Below are positions 21,331 to 34,000 of a stretch of 64,000 nucleotides of DNA, in pieces (the stretch's first letter is position 1; every line of letters begins with the position of its first letter). The notes beneath the pieces are model-generated. The model was not told where the DNA came from. It saw only the letters and a program-made list of their open reading frames with translations, and made no database searches. The stretch covers positions 5,998,001-6,062,000 of the forward strand of contig JALMGJ010000019.1 of assembly GCA_023362775.1 (NCBI GenBank), written 5' to 3'. A program made the translations under genes and the position numbers. Source of the DNA: Charina bottae. Taxonomy: Eukaryota > Chordata > Lepidosauria > Squamata > Charinaidae.

Positions 21331-21559
21331 GGTTGCCAGGTCTTACCTCAACCCTCCCCATTTATCTGGGCCTGGGACTGGAATGCAAATGCATGGCTGG
21401 GTTACCAATTCTATAGAATTTAAGAATCTTCCTAAGAATTATGTTAACATCTCCATGAGCTCATCTTCCAGTGAGCTATAGGAATTAGGGCTGTTGAAGA
21501 AGATGAAATAACCACTGTATTCAATTAGTTGAGGTTTATAAAAATGCCAGCAATATTCA

Positions 21560-21885
21560 CTGATCCTGTTTTGGATACAAGCTACTTGGAGTTGGTCCCA
21601 ATGAAGTGGACATGGTTTTTAAAACTGTCCAGCCTGGGAATGTAGAGATGTACAACTGAGATGTACAACTGAGAATCATCAACTGAGATGTACAACTGAG
21701 AATCATCAACTGAGATGTACAGCTGAGAATCATCAACTGAGATGTACAACTGAGAATCATCAGCATATTGATGATACTGCACCCCATGCCACCTAATGAC
21801 CTCACCCAGGAGCTTCATGTAGATGTTAAACAGGTAGGCAAAAAGAACTGAGGCCTGAGGCACCCCACATAAGAGGCACCCCATG
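21560..21885 (-). mobile_element. L2-clade LINE reverse-transcriptase fragment with amplified catalytic motif
   Basis: The minus strand reads [20 protein letters not shown], then [19 protein letters not shown], then SQLYIS. This is the L2 RT core with the YADD box. Directly after YADD the nine residues DDSQLYISV are repeated in tandem. The fragment is antisense, short and cut at both sides. Confidence 0.85.
21645..21760. repeat. 27-bp minisatellite inside the L2 YADD motif
   Basis: About four copies of the unit gagaatcatcaactgagatg + tacaact, each coding nine residues in frame on the minus strand. One copy carries an a-to-g change. No frame is lost because the unit is a multiple of three. 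Confidence 0.9.
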
Positions 21886-21929
21886 AAATGAGGGCATGGG
21901 AATCAGAAAGTTAGATGAACCATGAGATG

Positions 21930-22085
21930 TTATTATTCTGTTGAGGGTTTGTTGCGTTCGTTCTCAGCAACCATCATAGGTTTTTATTCTTTGTTGAGAT
22001 TGTTCTTTAATGTGTTGTCAGCTGCCTAGAGGTGCATCTGTGAGATGGATGGCCATATAAATCTATTAAACAAACAAATAACACT
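21930..22085 (+). mobile_element. L2/CR1-group LINE 3' terminus
   Basis: The text gttgtcagctgcctagaggt, then gtgagatggatggccatata, then attaaacaaacaaataac is a LINE 3' end of the same subfamily as the copy ending at 43.7 kb (agccacccagaggtac...gatgagtggctatacaaa). Confidence 0.65.
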
Positions 22086-22865
22086 AAACCTGATAGAAAG
22101 GTGAAGGTCCTTTAGGTCCTTTTGGTCCCTTAGGATGAATGGAGAAATCATTCTAGGTTACATTGCAGCTTCTTTGAACCCCTGAAGTGCTTGTCCAATC
22201 AGGTCTTTGATCTCCAAAACTGTTCCTCCCACCTCTTAAAAAAGTTACTGCTTAGCAACCATATGCCAAAAAAAGAAGAAGATGGTGTAGTCCTTTCCAT
22301 TCCACCTCCAGTGCTAAATCTGGAACCAGTCACACTTAGGGAGATGACTTTAGTTCTGCTACTTTGGTAGCCATAAAGAGGTGGGACTTTATTCTAGCAT
22401 GTTACAGCTGAGGAGAAGATGGAAGAACAGAGCAGGCATGAAGATCTTTCCATGCACCAGTTTGGAGGAATAGTAGAGTTATTAACCAAAGCTCTCAGTG
22501 GCTGGGAAGCAGGGGGAATTTGATTTATTTACATTTTTATATGAATATATTATAAAATTCTTCCCCAGGAAAATAGAAAACGGGGATTAAAGGGTGACCT
22601 TTGCATAATCTCAAAAGGTGCAAGGTGTTCATTCAAGAGAAGCCAACAGCACATTATCTTCTTCGCTATATGAAGCAAAGGGAATCTATGGTTTTGCTTC
22701 TCACTGTACTGAATTGTCACACTGGAAAACATGGAGTGGTAAAAGCTAGACAAATTCTGTCAATCCAATATGAGCAGTGAGGGAGACGCATTGCTAGTGG
22801 GCTGCTCTCAGACTACATCTCCGGCATGAGCCAGGAAAGGAACCATTATTGTTTTTCCATTTCCT
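22086..22865. other. Intergenic DNA, nothing recognised
   Basis: No ORF or element motif that I can support. Confidence 0.6.
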
Positions 22866-22869
22866 AATA

Positions 22870-23240
22870 CTAGGAATGTAAGAACATTACAATAGGCCAA
22901 TACCCATCCTAATCCAGTGTTTTGTTCCCACAATGGCCAACCAAATCGCAGGAGACTGACACCGTTGTTCCCCTGCAACAAGTATTTGGAAGCATGATAC
23001 CCCTAATCCAGAGATTTGGCTGAGTTTCCAAGACTATTGACTCCCACAGAGCCATAAATATATCCAATCCCTTTTAAAGCATTTAAGTTAGTGGATATCA
23101 GCATGTTGTGTAGTAACAAATTCCACAGGTTAATTGTGTACTGTGTGAAGCGATTCCTTGGCTGGATGACTCTTGATCTTAGTATTTTGAGAGAAGAACT
23201 TTCCTCTGTCCCTCCTTGCCCTGACATGTTATTATAATGT
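22870..23240 (-). mobile_element. Possible CR1-group LINE remnant
   Basis: On the minus strand, at 23147-23115, a segment reads RFTQYTINLWNLL, reminiscent of the conserved end of CR1-type ORFs (F-T-x-R-x-I-N-x-W-N-x-L-P). The plus-strand text ttccacaggttaattgtgta is a phrase I associate with a common reptile repeat. Assignment is tentative. Confidence 0.35.
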
Positions 23241-24240
23241 TATGCCCTTGGATCATGTCCCTTTTTCTAGTTGTTAGAATTGCCAGTTGCCTTTTTCTTA
23301 TGTTAGAATCTCAAATGCCCTTGTCTTTTTATATCCTTTTTCTAATGTGCTAACCAGAAATGTATGCAAAATTCCAGGTGTAAAGATGCATAGATATATG
23401 TAAGGGCATTACAGTGTTGGAATTTCTAACTTCATTCTTTTTCCTAATGATCCCTAGCATGGAATTTTTATTTTTATGAATCTGTCCTTAATATACACAT
23501 ACTTACCAGTTCTGAGATTGGAGAACTCACCAGATTCTTGGAGAATTCAGGGATATGTAGAATCTGCAGGTTTCCTCTACATTAGTTTGGAGAATGCAGA
23601 TTAGCACCATTCACTTTGAGAGTTCTGTGTGAGATTTTTCAATATCTCCCTTCATTATTGCACCAGGAGTTGTATATGCATAATTGAAACTTCTCTCTTT
23701 CACTGTCCTCTTGGGTTATTCTGTTCTCTAGCTGTTTTGTGAGTTTCTGGAGTATGCCCTTTAAGTGTATGAGAAATGGAAGAAGAATAAATGATTTTGA
23801 ATGCCATCATGCTGAGGATACAAAAAATCCTCAACAGAAGGATTCTACTTTCAGTCCACTTAGCAGAAGTCTAACATGCTGGATAACATCTTGTATTGTT
23901 TGGATTATATCCATCATTAAGCATAAATGAGAATAAAAGTCTGTAATACACAAATGTTCAAATGCCAAATGGAAACTTATATGGGGAATCTGTCACCATC
24001 TGGAACTCAGTGTGCAAGGGAAAATGTACCCATTTATCAAACTAATTCTTTCACATCAGGATTTAAATGCTGATTAAACTACAATACATTTCAATTCATG
24101 GAAGTGCCTTTAGAGTACCTACAGGCAAAATAACTAAACCCAAGAATTATAAAATCATCTTTCCCTTATGGACTAATGTAATTTGCATAGGACCTCTTAG
24201 AAATTCTGAGCAACAATACAAGTTATTCATTCATAGATAG
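23241..24240. other. Intergenic DNA, nothing recognised
   Basis: AT-rich; ORFs are short and without motifs. Confidence 0.6.
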
Positions 24241-24242
24241 AT

Positions 24243-24500
24243 AGATGAGAGCCAGTGTGGTGTAGTGGTTGAGCAACTCAACTAGGAGTGGAAATACCCT
24301 AGTTCTAGTCTTCCCTTAGGTACTAGAGACTGCTAGGTGACTTTGGGCCAATCACTTTCTTCCAACATAGACTGGGTAGTCTAAAAACATCTACCTACCA
24401 ATCTTCATTGGACCAGCATGGTCAATTATGTTCTATAACCTTCAGGAAAGAGTCCTTTATCCTGTAGTGAACTGATTCAGGCTCACACTGCAACTAGTAA
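24243..24500 (+). mobile_element. tRNA-derived SINE (gtgtagtggtt head)
   Basis: The head agccagtgtggtgtagtggt, a B-box-like tagttctagtcttcc and the body gtgactttgggccaatcact follow the known order of the squamate ACA/MIR-like SINE. The 3' part is diverged. Confidence 0.75.
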
Positions 24501-26235
24501 TAATGGAACATAATGCTATATACATTATAGCTGTTCCGTGTTTCATATCACCCGTACTAAGCCATTTTTCTGATTGGTCCAGGTATGCATCTCTTCCTTC
24601 CAATGAATAACATCTCATTTTGTGACATCATCACATTCCACTCAGCTGAATTGGTTGTAGCTTGAAGAAGTGGGGGAAGTCTATATGCTTAATATCAATT
24701 AATGTGTTTTCCTGCTTGTTATGATAGAAGTGACAGGAAGGGAAACATCTCTGGTTTTTATCACACTGTCTCCTGACTGAACCCATAGCCCTTACCCCTC
24801 ATTTGTACCTCTCAAAAAGTTATCAATCTGTAGATGGTACTCTGTGAAACTTCATTCGGAGCTTCCTGAACTTCACATATATTTTTCACTAGAAATGGAA
24901 AATTGTATATTTATGTATATGTGTTTGTTTATGCATGTGTATGTGTATTTGTATGTGTATGTATATACACACACACACATTGTCAACCACAGATCCTACA
25001 GGCACTTGCTGTAGATGGAATGAGGTTGTAGCAGCTTTATCTGCCCTCTCCCCAACCTTCTGCTTCTTACAGTATTTAATGCCTATGATTATGTGTTACA
25101 CCGTACTGGAGAAATTTCACAGCTTTGCTCTCTGAAATGCTTTAAGTGGAAATGATGGGGTCTGAGTTTCCCCACTTTTGACTGAAGAATGTAACACTTG
25201 GTGCATTTTGCATGGTTTTGCAAAATGTAGCAGATAAAGAGGCAGTGAGTAAGGAAAATATATGTAGTGTTTGTTTTCATGACGACAGCCATTTTCATTT
25301 CACTTAGGTAAATGTAGAAGAATGGTAGCAGGAAGCTATTTTTCAGCTTTGTCAAGGAAGAACACAGAAAGACTAAGACTGGGTAAAATTGCACCGCAAC
25401 ATTTGAAAATGGTGCAAGGGAAGAACTTCTTTTCACAGTGACTTGTCTATGTCACCCAAGAAAAAAACAATGCCCAAGCAGGCAGCAGAAAAATCCATCA
25501 GCTTTCCCTTGCTGCCTTCATCTTTCTGACATTGTTGGAAATATTGAGCTATTGACACAACAAACACCTTTCCATGCAATGTTGAATTGTCATGATGGTG
25601 ACAAGCATTGCCATCATTTTCACAATGCACATCAGGTGACATTGGGTTGTTATCTCAACACTTCAGTATGTCATATTTTTATGGTTTTTTTTTTAAAGAG
25701 TTAAAATGAACAATATACTAGAAAGAAAAGGTGATCTTCCTTTCTCTTTTGGAGACATTGGAATTCAAGCCCCAAGCCACTATAAATCATTCCAGTTTGA
25801 TTTAGTACCATAACTTGATGAATGGATGCAAAATTGAGCCAGAATAATCTTTTGGCACAACTCTAATATGAACTAATATGAATATAAATGTATATTCAGA
25901 GCTCACCAGAATCATTATCTGTAATTGTCAGTGAATTAGAGCTAGCGCTTCAAAAATACAGTATCTCTCAGAAGAATACATCCACACCACAAACCACATC
26001 TTAGCCAAGGACACACTGTTAACTTTAGGCAAGCAACTTTCTCTTTCTTTTTCTCTTTTGTAAGAAATCATGATCATGTGTTTCCTCTTAAGCATCATAG
26101 GTATGAAACATACTACATTTTATTGCCTAAAATCTAGCAATAAGTAATTTATGCGGTTAAATATGTTTTTCTACTTTGCTTCTGGAGATGATGGACAACA
26201 TTTTCACCTTTCTCCAGTGGTGGTTAAGGGATGTA
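24501..26235. other. Intergenic DNA with a TG/CA-type microsatellite at 24899-24980
   Basis: A purine-pyrimidine alternating stretch (tatgtg units ending in acacacacac) is the only structure seen. ORFs of 115 and 88 codons near 25100-25700 have no recognisable motif and no splice or promoter context. Confidence 0.6.
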
Positions 26236-26239
26236 ACTG

Positions 26240-26735
26240 ATTTTATTTATTTATTTGTTTGTTTTTCAAATTTTGCCACTGCCCATCTCCCTCCAAAAGA
26301 GGGACTCTGGGCAGTTCACAACACAGCTAAAAAGTTAGAACAGATTAAAAACAATAATCATAAGAATATATAAAATATACATAAAAATACAACATATAAA
26401 TATAAAATAACAATCCAGATGGCAATAAAAGATTGTAAAGATGTGGGGAGCACTCTAAGGCGCCAGCCATCCCCAGGAATAACTACTCCCCTCCCTGCCC
26501 CAAGCTTGGTGGCAGAGCCAGATCTTCAAGGTCTTCTGGAGGGCCAGGAGTGATGGGGCTAATCTCACCTCCAGGGGCAGAATGTTCCAAAGGGCAGGAG
26601 CCACTGCAGAGAAGGCTCGCTTCCTGGACCCCGCCAGATGGAATTCTTTTACAGACGGGGTCCGTAACATGCCCTCACTGCATGATCGGGTGGGATGGGT
26701 TGATGTAATGGGGATGAGATGGTCCTTCAGGTAAA
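26240..26735 (-). mobile_element. L2-clade LINE 3' end, antisense
   Basis: Minus strand: LRTPSVKEFHLAGSRKRAF, SAVAPALWNILPLEVRLAPS and a stop after GWLAP, then a 3' UTR and the gatgggcagtggc terminus. It matches the C-terminus of the large L2 copies at 34.5 and 49.8 kb, including the GWLAP end. About 500 bp, 5'-truncated. Confidence 0.9.
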
Positions 26736-26739
26736 TAAA

Positions 26740-27118
26740 ATAAATAAATAAATAAAATTATTTAATTTTTATCCCGCCTTTATTATTTTTTATAAATAAC
26801 TCAAGGCGGCGAACATACCTAATACTCCTTCCTCCTCCTTTTTCCCCTACAACAACAACCCTGTGAGGTGAGTTGGGCTGAGAGACAGTGACTGGCCCAA
26901 GGTCACCCAACCAGCTTTCATGCCTAAGGGGGGACTAGAACTCTCAGTCTCCTGGTTTGCCATTGGCTCCTTCCTAGGGCTGAGAGAGAGGGACTGGCTC
27001 AAGGTCACCCAGCCCGCTTTCACACCTAAGGCGGGACTAGAACTCTCCATCTCCTGGTTTGCCATTGGCTCCTTCCTAGGGCTGAGAGACAGGGACTGGC
27101 CCAAGGTCACCCAGCAAA
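26740..27118 (-). mobile_element. tRNA-derived SINE with internal tandem duplication
   Basis: The antisense (TTTA)-rich tail and gcctttattatttttt are followed by aaccctgtgaggtgagttgg and the SINE body gactggcccaaggtcaccca. The body block of about 102 bp (from gggctgagagacagtgactg to tccttcctag) is present two and a third times in a row (from about 26876, 26978 and 27080). The tRNA head is not visible after the third partial copy. Confidence 0.85.
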
Positions 27119-28284
27119 AATTTTTATTCCATATATACAGAATCTAGCTCTAGCTCTAGAGGTAGAGGTAGAGTTAGAAATAGATGCCAAGCATTGCTTA
27201 GTTTTCCAACTTTACACTGTCCAGCCACATATTTGCCTTTGGATGGTCAGCACTCAACAATAAGGAAAAACAGACTACCACATAAAATGTTGCAGCTGGT
27301 GATCCAGAGCATGATGACCCTTCCCAGTTGAAGGAGCTATGAGAAATACTTCTTACTGGGCAGAAATTTAGCAACAAGGTCCTGAAGAAACATCAGCCAA
27401 AGAGAAGATAAAGCATTTGCACATTGTGAAGAAGGCAAGAACAAGCTATTTCTGAATCATTGCCAAGATACAGACATGGACATGGAGTCACTATGAATTG
27501 AATTTGATGTCAGGGAATGCTTATATTTGGACAAATGCTAAAAATGAATAAAATCAGCAACATCATACTTCACAGACCAACACTACAGAAGATGATGAAG
27601 GCTTTCATTGGACAACAACTCAGCCTTGAGTGTTTTCCTCAGTTGAAATCTTGATTCTGAATAAACCCAGTCCTCCCCTTACTAGAAGTTACTTGATTTC
27701 ATTGGAATTAACCAATTGATTAAATAATCAATTAATCGTTGAATGACAGAAAGAGCAGCAAACTCCATGTGTGTGTGTGTGGGATGATGTTACACGGTTT
27801 AATTGGGAAGTTTCAGTGAGAAGGACTTTCCTTCCATTTCATCGTGACAAATGGGAAGAAATTTCTAAAAAACTCTGACTTATTTATCATTGAGATAAGA
27901 ATAAAAGTGTAAGAGTTAATAACTGAAAAGAAATGGAAAAAGAAACACAAAATCAGGGAAAGCTTGTTTCTTTATATTCCTTTACTATCATTTTTTAAAT
28001 TGTTCTGAATAGCACAGCTGAATAAATAATTCATAATATATAAATGATTCGCTTGTGATTTCCTGACCCTTTTTGCTAAAAACAAAAACACAAAAACAAA
28101 ACCCAATACAGATTATGTAGTTTTATACGCAATGTTCTACTGCTACTATTACTATTACTAATAGTCGGAGACATCTGCAGAGCATCATCATGCCAACTTA
28201 AAAAGTTCCAAACACTTACGTACATACTCGTGTTGTCACAATGCAGACAAATGGTATTTGGAGCACAACAGCAGAACACTACTT
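27119..28284. other. Intergenic DNA with a short (GT)n at about 27768
   Basis: An imperfect palindrome (agctctagctctagaggtag) occurs at about 27145-27175. Nothing else was recognised. Confidence 0.6.
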
Positions 28285-28442
28285 TCATACTTTGTCCCCT
28301 AACTCCACCCCTCCCCCATGGACACTGCTGACAATAGGTATATACTGTTATATCTGAAAGCAAACATTACATTATTTTCTAAAGGTTGGAGTTGTTTTTA
28401 AGAGGCACTATTTACATATACTAATCTTTCGACTCATCACAC
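28285..28442. repeat. Local direct duplication, copy A
   Basis: 158 bp starting tcatactttgtcccctaact, repeated at 28592-28749 with only a few differences. The spacing of copies is 307 bp. It is not similar to any element elsewhere in the window. Confidence 0.95.
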
Positions 28443-28591
28443 CAATTTACTTGAAGGAGAAGTTGCATGAAAACATTGACTTGCCTGTGAATTTAGTAAG
28501 GATGAGACAATGAAACTGGGTGGTTCCAGTCATGTGCTGGGATGGAAGCACTTTGAGCAAATTCTCTCACTCCCCCCTTCCTTCCTTCCTC

Positions 28592-28749
28592 TCATACTTT
28601 GTCCCCTAACTCCACCCCTCCCCCATGGACACTGCTGACAATAAGGATATACTGTTATATCTGAAAGCAAACATTACATTATTTTCTAAAGGTTGGAGTT
28701 GTTTTTAAGAGGCACTATTTACATATACTAATCTTTCCACTCATCACAC
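28592..28749. repeat. Local direct duplication, copy B
   Basis: Second copy of 28285-28442; preceded by a short (CTTC)n tract (cttccttcctt), a possible slippage or repair point. Confidence 0.95.
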
Positions 28750-29635
28750 AATTCTCATCAAACAATTATTCAGTGTAACAATCCAATTCTTCTTGGATCT
28801 TTAAAAGTTTCCTTGGAGAGACTCCTGTTCTTCTATTAAATTATATGAAGTTTTGCTTCACTAAATAGTTCTGTTGCTGAAACATAGAATCAGAAGGCCT
28901 TGGTGGTTTTCTTGTTGTAATCTGACAACTTTGCACCATTCACAAGAATATCAAAGGACTGCTTTAGTCACCACATAGCAGATATGTAACAAAGGGGAAT
29001 ATAATTGTTGAGGAAGATGCTTTTATTTGAAATAATTTCATTTTTAGAAAGAGAGCAAGTGTCGATTATGGTGTTCATAGTATTTAATGTTCCTCAAAGG
29101 TAGAGGAACAATGTGCTTTTTCCTCCGTCAGTTCCTGTCAGTGGGTCTGGAACCAGTAATAACATTCCACATTCAACTTTCTAGAGAATATCTGAGGCTA
29201 CTTGAGAGTAAGATTCACTGAAACTCTCCATTTATATACTTGGCCATCATAAATACTTGATATTACATGCAATTAACCAACTTAAAAATATTGCTTCCTA
29301 TATTCTCCCTAGATGTGATTAAGATGAAATTCATTTGTTATGGTTTTTCAGTGTATGTTGTAACGCTTAAGGTGCTGGCTCATAATACTCTCAGTCATAA
29401 AGTTCATGGGGTGACTTTGAGCCAGTAGCTCAGTCTCAACCCATCCTACCTCACAATGCTGTTATGGAAGAAAAATAGGAAGAAGGAATGGTATGTATTT
29501 CATCTTGAAAAGTGGAATATAAATCTAAGGAATAAAGGGACGCATATTGAGGAACTCATTGTTCACTAGCCATTCGTGCAACAAGAAGAGGAGAAAAAAG
29601 TATGTGGAAAGGAAATGGACAGGGCATGAAACAGC
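28750..29635. other. Intergenic DNA, nothing recognised
   Basis: No supported feature. Confidence 0.6.
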
Positions 29636-29891
29636 CTGATAGATGAACAAAAGAAATGGGAGAAAAGTTGTAAAAGCATTGCAAAAACCAGGGTACAAGC
29701 AATGGGGAGAAAGAAGAAAGAATAGAAGAAAAGGTGCTCCAGCAAGAACACTGGAGCCTGGTTGTAACAGAGAATCGAAAGAGCTGGTGAGACAAATATA
29801 TTCAGCCTTCCATTCAGAATCTTCCAGGGATGCCAGGAAATAAATTAACTGTGTTATTTCAGGAAGGGGAAAAAATAGTTCAGCAAAATGA
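29636..29891. repeat. Source copy of a duplicated 256-bp segment
   Basis: Starts ctgatagatgaacaaaagaa and ends gttcagcaaaatgaa. A near-identical copy (about three differences seen) is at 30544-30798. The source has no TSD and no hairpin at its end, unlike the second copy. Confidence 0.9.
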
Positions 29892-30532
29892 AAAGACTCT
29901 CAAAGAATGGCTGATACAAATCAGGTCCATTGAAAATGCCTGAAAAGAAAACTTCGGTAAGAGATCAGAATAGTGGATAGTCAGCATTTCTTTGTGCTAC
30001 AATAGTAAGAAGGTGGAGAAAGCCTATAGATCTCAAACAGTGGCTGGGTTTTCAATGTGCATCGCAAGAAGAGAATGGCAGAAATGTGTGTTTTCTAGCC
30101 TTTGATCAATTTATCAAAGACTTGTAATAGGAATGCTGCAAAGCTGTGATTTTTGTCTTCCATCTTATGAAAAGCACATATTCATCAATGCACATAGCTA
30201 CGCTGAGCAGACATAGATGTTAAAATATTGCTCCACTGGCTCTCAGCTATTATGGATCAATCCACGGGAAGATGAAGGTCTCTTCATTGAAGGTTAGGGA
30301 CCATAATCTACCATCTACTGTGGTTCAGTGCAGGTTGGTAGGTAGATGTTTTCTCCACTGCCCAATCTAGGGAAAGATACTTCCTCTTTCCTACAATGAG
30401 GCTGCAGCCCAGCATTTTTAAAATGAGGGGTTGATGCAACCTCACAAAATCTGATTGTGTGGAATGCTATTCTCAAGGTTTTCTCCAAAAATTCCATGCA
30501 AACAGAAATCTGGCCTTTTCATTGACCACCTT
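29892..30532. other. Intergenic DNA with an unclassified repeat at 30270-30380
   Basis: The repeat shared with 3536-3632 (gaccataatctacca...ggtaggtagatgtttt) is the only thing recognised. Confidence 0.55.
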
Positions 30533-30546
30533 TATAGCTGTATCTG

Positions 30547-30815
30547 ATAGATGAACAAAAGAAATGGGAGAAAAGTTGTAAAGGCATTGCAAAAACCAGG
30601 GTACAAGCAATGGGGAGAAAGAAGAAAGAATAGAAGAAAAGGTGCTCCAGCAAGAACACTGGAGCCTGGTTGTAACAGAGAATCGAAAGAGCTGGTGAAA
30701 CAAATATATTCAGCCTTCCATTCAGAATCTTCCAGGGATGCCAGGAAATAAATTAACTGTGTTATTTCAGGAAGGGGAAAAATAGTTCAGCAAAATGAAC
30801 TATTTTGCTGAACTA
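30547..30815. repeat. Inserted copy of the 29636-29891 segment with TSD and terminal hairpin
   Basis: Direct repeats tatagctgtatctg at 30533-30546 and 30816-30829 bracket the insert. The copied segment ends with tagttcagcaaaat, a 5-base loop, then attttgctgaacta, which is a perfect 14-bp inverted repeat not present in the source copy. No poly(A) and no transposon termini are seen. Confidence 0.85.
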
Positions 30816-30829
30816 TATAGCTGTATCTG

Positions 30830-31089
30830 TTGCTACAGAAAATCACATTCAGCTGATTTTGCTTCAGCTTGGAATTGAAGTCTATACATTTAAAATATAA
30901 ATAACCTTAAATAAAGCATAGTTGTTGTTCTTTTTTTCTGCCCAGGTTGCATCTTATTTTACAATGAACGTTGCAATTTCTACAACATACAATACTTTAA
31001 AAAATATTTTACTGGTAGTAATGTCCAAATATTTAAAAGCTAAGGACTAACATCATAGAGGACTGTTTGTTTGAATATAACAACTTGGA
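30830..31089. other. Short intergenic stretch
   Basis: AT-rich, unremarkable. Confidence 0.6.
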
Positions 31090-34000
31090 GTGATCCATTG
31101 GTTCCTTCCCAGGCAAGCGGCAGTGCGTTGGGTCCCTTGGTGTGAGTGCTGGCCCCTCAGTAGGTGAGAGATACTGGGTGGGGCTAGGAGTGTTTGTGTG
31201 TTTGAGTGCTCCCTGAGTGTTTCTCAGTGGGGTAGGAATGATTGAGATGCCCCTCCTCCACTAGTGAGAGGAGTTGAGGGGGGTACATAGTAAAAGTGTT
31301 AGTAGTGTTTGTTGGGGAGTGTTGGGATCCCAACAGTGCCAAGAGCGTGAGCTGGTGCACTGGGGGGGTCCCTCCACTGCCTAGGATTGAATGTGCTTGA
31401 GAGGATGAGTGTATGGTGCAAGGGACCGATGTTGAGACCCAGGACTTCCGGGGATTTGGGAGTGGAGGCTACCGACCTAGGAAGCTTGGGGGGCTGTAGG
31501 GCGGGCCAACTGATAAAAGTGGTGACGGGTCGGGGATGTTATAACGGGAACTGAAGGGCAGGCCATCATCGGGGAAGACGCCCCCGGTGTTTGTTACCGG
31601 TGGCGTGTTCTGGCCCTCCAAGTTCATTCCCAGGCCCTGGACGACAGATCCTTGAGGGCCCTGGTCTCCGGCTGCTGCTTCTCAATGCCAGGTCGGTGAA
31701 CAACAAGGCCCCTCTCATATGCGATTTGATTGCAGAGGAGGGGGCAGACCTGGCTTGTATCACCGAGACCTGGCTGGGCCCTGAGGGAGGGGTTGCCCTC
31801 TCGGAAATGTGCCCAGCCGGGTTTCAGGTGTGGCACCAGCCGAGACACCGGGGCAGGGGAGGTGGGGTGGCGGTTGTCATCCGAGAGTCGCTAATGGCTC
31901 ACGGGCATTGCTCCACAAGTGGCCGGCTGTGAGACCGTTTTTTAAGTTGGGTTCCCGAGAACAGTTGGGGGTGTTGCTGCTGTACCAGCCTCCCTGCTGC
32001 GTAGCAACCTCCCTGCCTGAGCTGCTGGAGGCCATCTCGGGGCTGGCAGTGGAGTTCCCCAGACTTATGGTTTTGGGGGACTTTAATCTGCCGTCCCTGG
32101 GACGGGCCTCGGAAGCGGCCCGGGAGTTCATGGCTACCATGGCAGCCATGGGCCTGTCTCAGATAATTAGGGACCCGACTAGAGACAGTGGCCTCACTCC
32201 GGACTTGGTATTCTTGTCTGAGCAATGGCAAAGTGATCTGAGGGGAGAGTTAGACCTGTCCCAGTTGTCATGGTCAGACCACGCCCTGGTGACTCTGAGA
32301 CTCTCGTGCACCGCCCCACTCCGCAGGGAGGCGGGACCCATTCGACTGGTCCGCCCCCGGCGACTGATGGACCCTATGAGGTTTCAGAGGGAGCTGGGGA
32401 GTATACCCGAGGATCTGTTGCACGGTCCAGCAGAGGCCCTGGCGGCAGCCTGGAATAAAGAGGCCACCAGGGCCCTGGATAGGATCGCGCCTATGCGACC
32501 TCTCTTCCCTCATTCGACCCGTCACTCCCCGTGGTTTACGGAGGAATTGAGGGTTTTGAAGAGGGTTAAGAGACGTCTGGAGTGCCGCTGGAGGAAGACA
32601 AGGACTGAACCTGATCGGACACAAGCTAGAGCCGCTGTTAAGGCCTACCTTGTGGCGGTAAGAGCGGCGAAACGTGTATATTTCTCCGCTCTTATTGCCT
32701 CTGCAGAATGCCAACCGACGACCCTGTTTAAGATAACGAGATCTTTGTTAGGTCAATCTAAACCAGCGACCTATTTACAGGGTCGATCGGAGGAGTTTTC
32801 TGAGCATCTGCAAGAGAAAATCGCTCAGATTCATTCTAAGTTGGACTCTATGCGTGATACACGGTCTGGGGAGATGACGGAGACACGTACTTACTCTGTT
32901 ATCTGGGAACAGTTCGATCCTGTTGGACCTGAGGAAGTGGACAGAGTCCTCCGGATTGTGAAGGCCACCACGTGTTATCTAGACCCATGTCCCTCCTGGC
33001 TAGTAAAATCGGCTCGGGAGGTGACTTATGGTTGGGTCCAGGCGATGATCAGTGCATCTCTGGAGGAGGGGGTGTTCCCAGCAGCCTTTAAGGAGGCCCT
33101 GGTGCACCCCCTCCTCAAGAAGCCATCCCTGGACCCTACTGTTCTGGACAATTTTCGTCCAGTCTCCCACCTTCCCTTTTTAGGGAAGGTGGTGGAAAAA
33201 GTGGTGGCGTCGCAACTCCAGAGGATTCTGGATGAAACGGATTATCTAGACCCCTTTCAGTCAGGTTTCAGGCCGGGATATGGGACAGAGACTGCATTGG
33301 TCGCTCTTATGGATGATCTCTGGCAAGGACGGGATGGTGGTAGTGCATCCATCCTTATCCTTTTAGATCTCTCAGCGGCTTTTGATACCATCGACCATGG
33401 TATCCTTTTGGGACGGCTCAGGGAGTTGGGGGTGGGTGGTGTGGTGTTGCAGTGGTTCACCTCCTTCATCCAGGGCCATTCCCAATCAGTGATGATAGGG
33501 GAGGAGAGATCTGACCCACGGCCCCTCCTGTGTGGGGTGCCACAGGGTTCGGTGCTCTCCCCTCTCCTGTTTAACATCTATATGAAGCCGCTGGGTGAGA
33601 TCATCCGTCACCACGGGATGAAATACCATCTATATGCTGATGATACACAGCTGTATATTTCCATCCCGGGTGAAGTAAGTATTGCAGTTGCCACCCTGTC
33701 TCAGTGTCTGGAGGCTGTGGGGGCCTGGATGGGGAACAACAGGCTTCGACTGAACCCTAGTAAGACGGAGTGGCTGTGGATTGATGGCCGCTCGGGTCCT
33801 AGGAAGCTGTCATCTTTGGCTCTAGATGGGGTCGCACTACCCCATTCGGAGCCTGTGCGGAATCTGGGGGTTCTCCTGGACTCACGACTCCTGCTGGAAG
33901 AGCAGGTGGCAGTCATGGCCAGGAGGGCCTTTGCACAACTTCGGATTGTGCACCAGTTACGCCCTTTCCTGGACCGAGATGCCCTCCGAACAGTCACTCA

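Noticed and set aside
29556..30751. Repeated ORFs of 60-79 codons on both strands
   Set aside because: They are duplicated because the DNA is duplicated (29636-29891 and 30544-30798), not because of a gene family.
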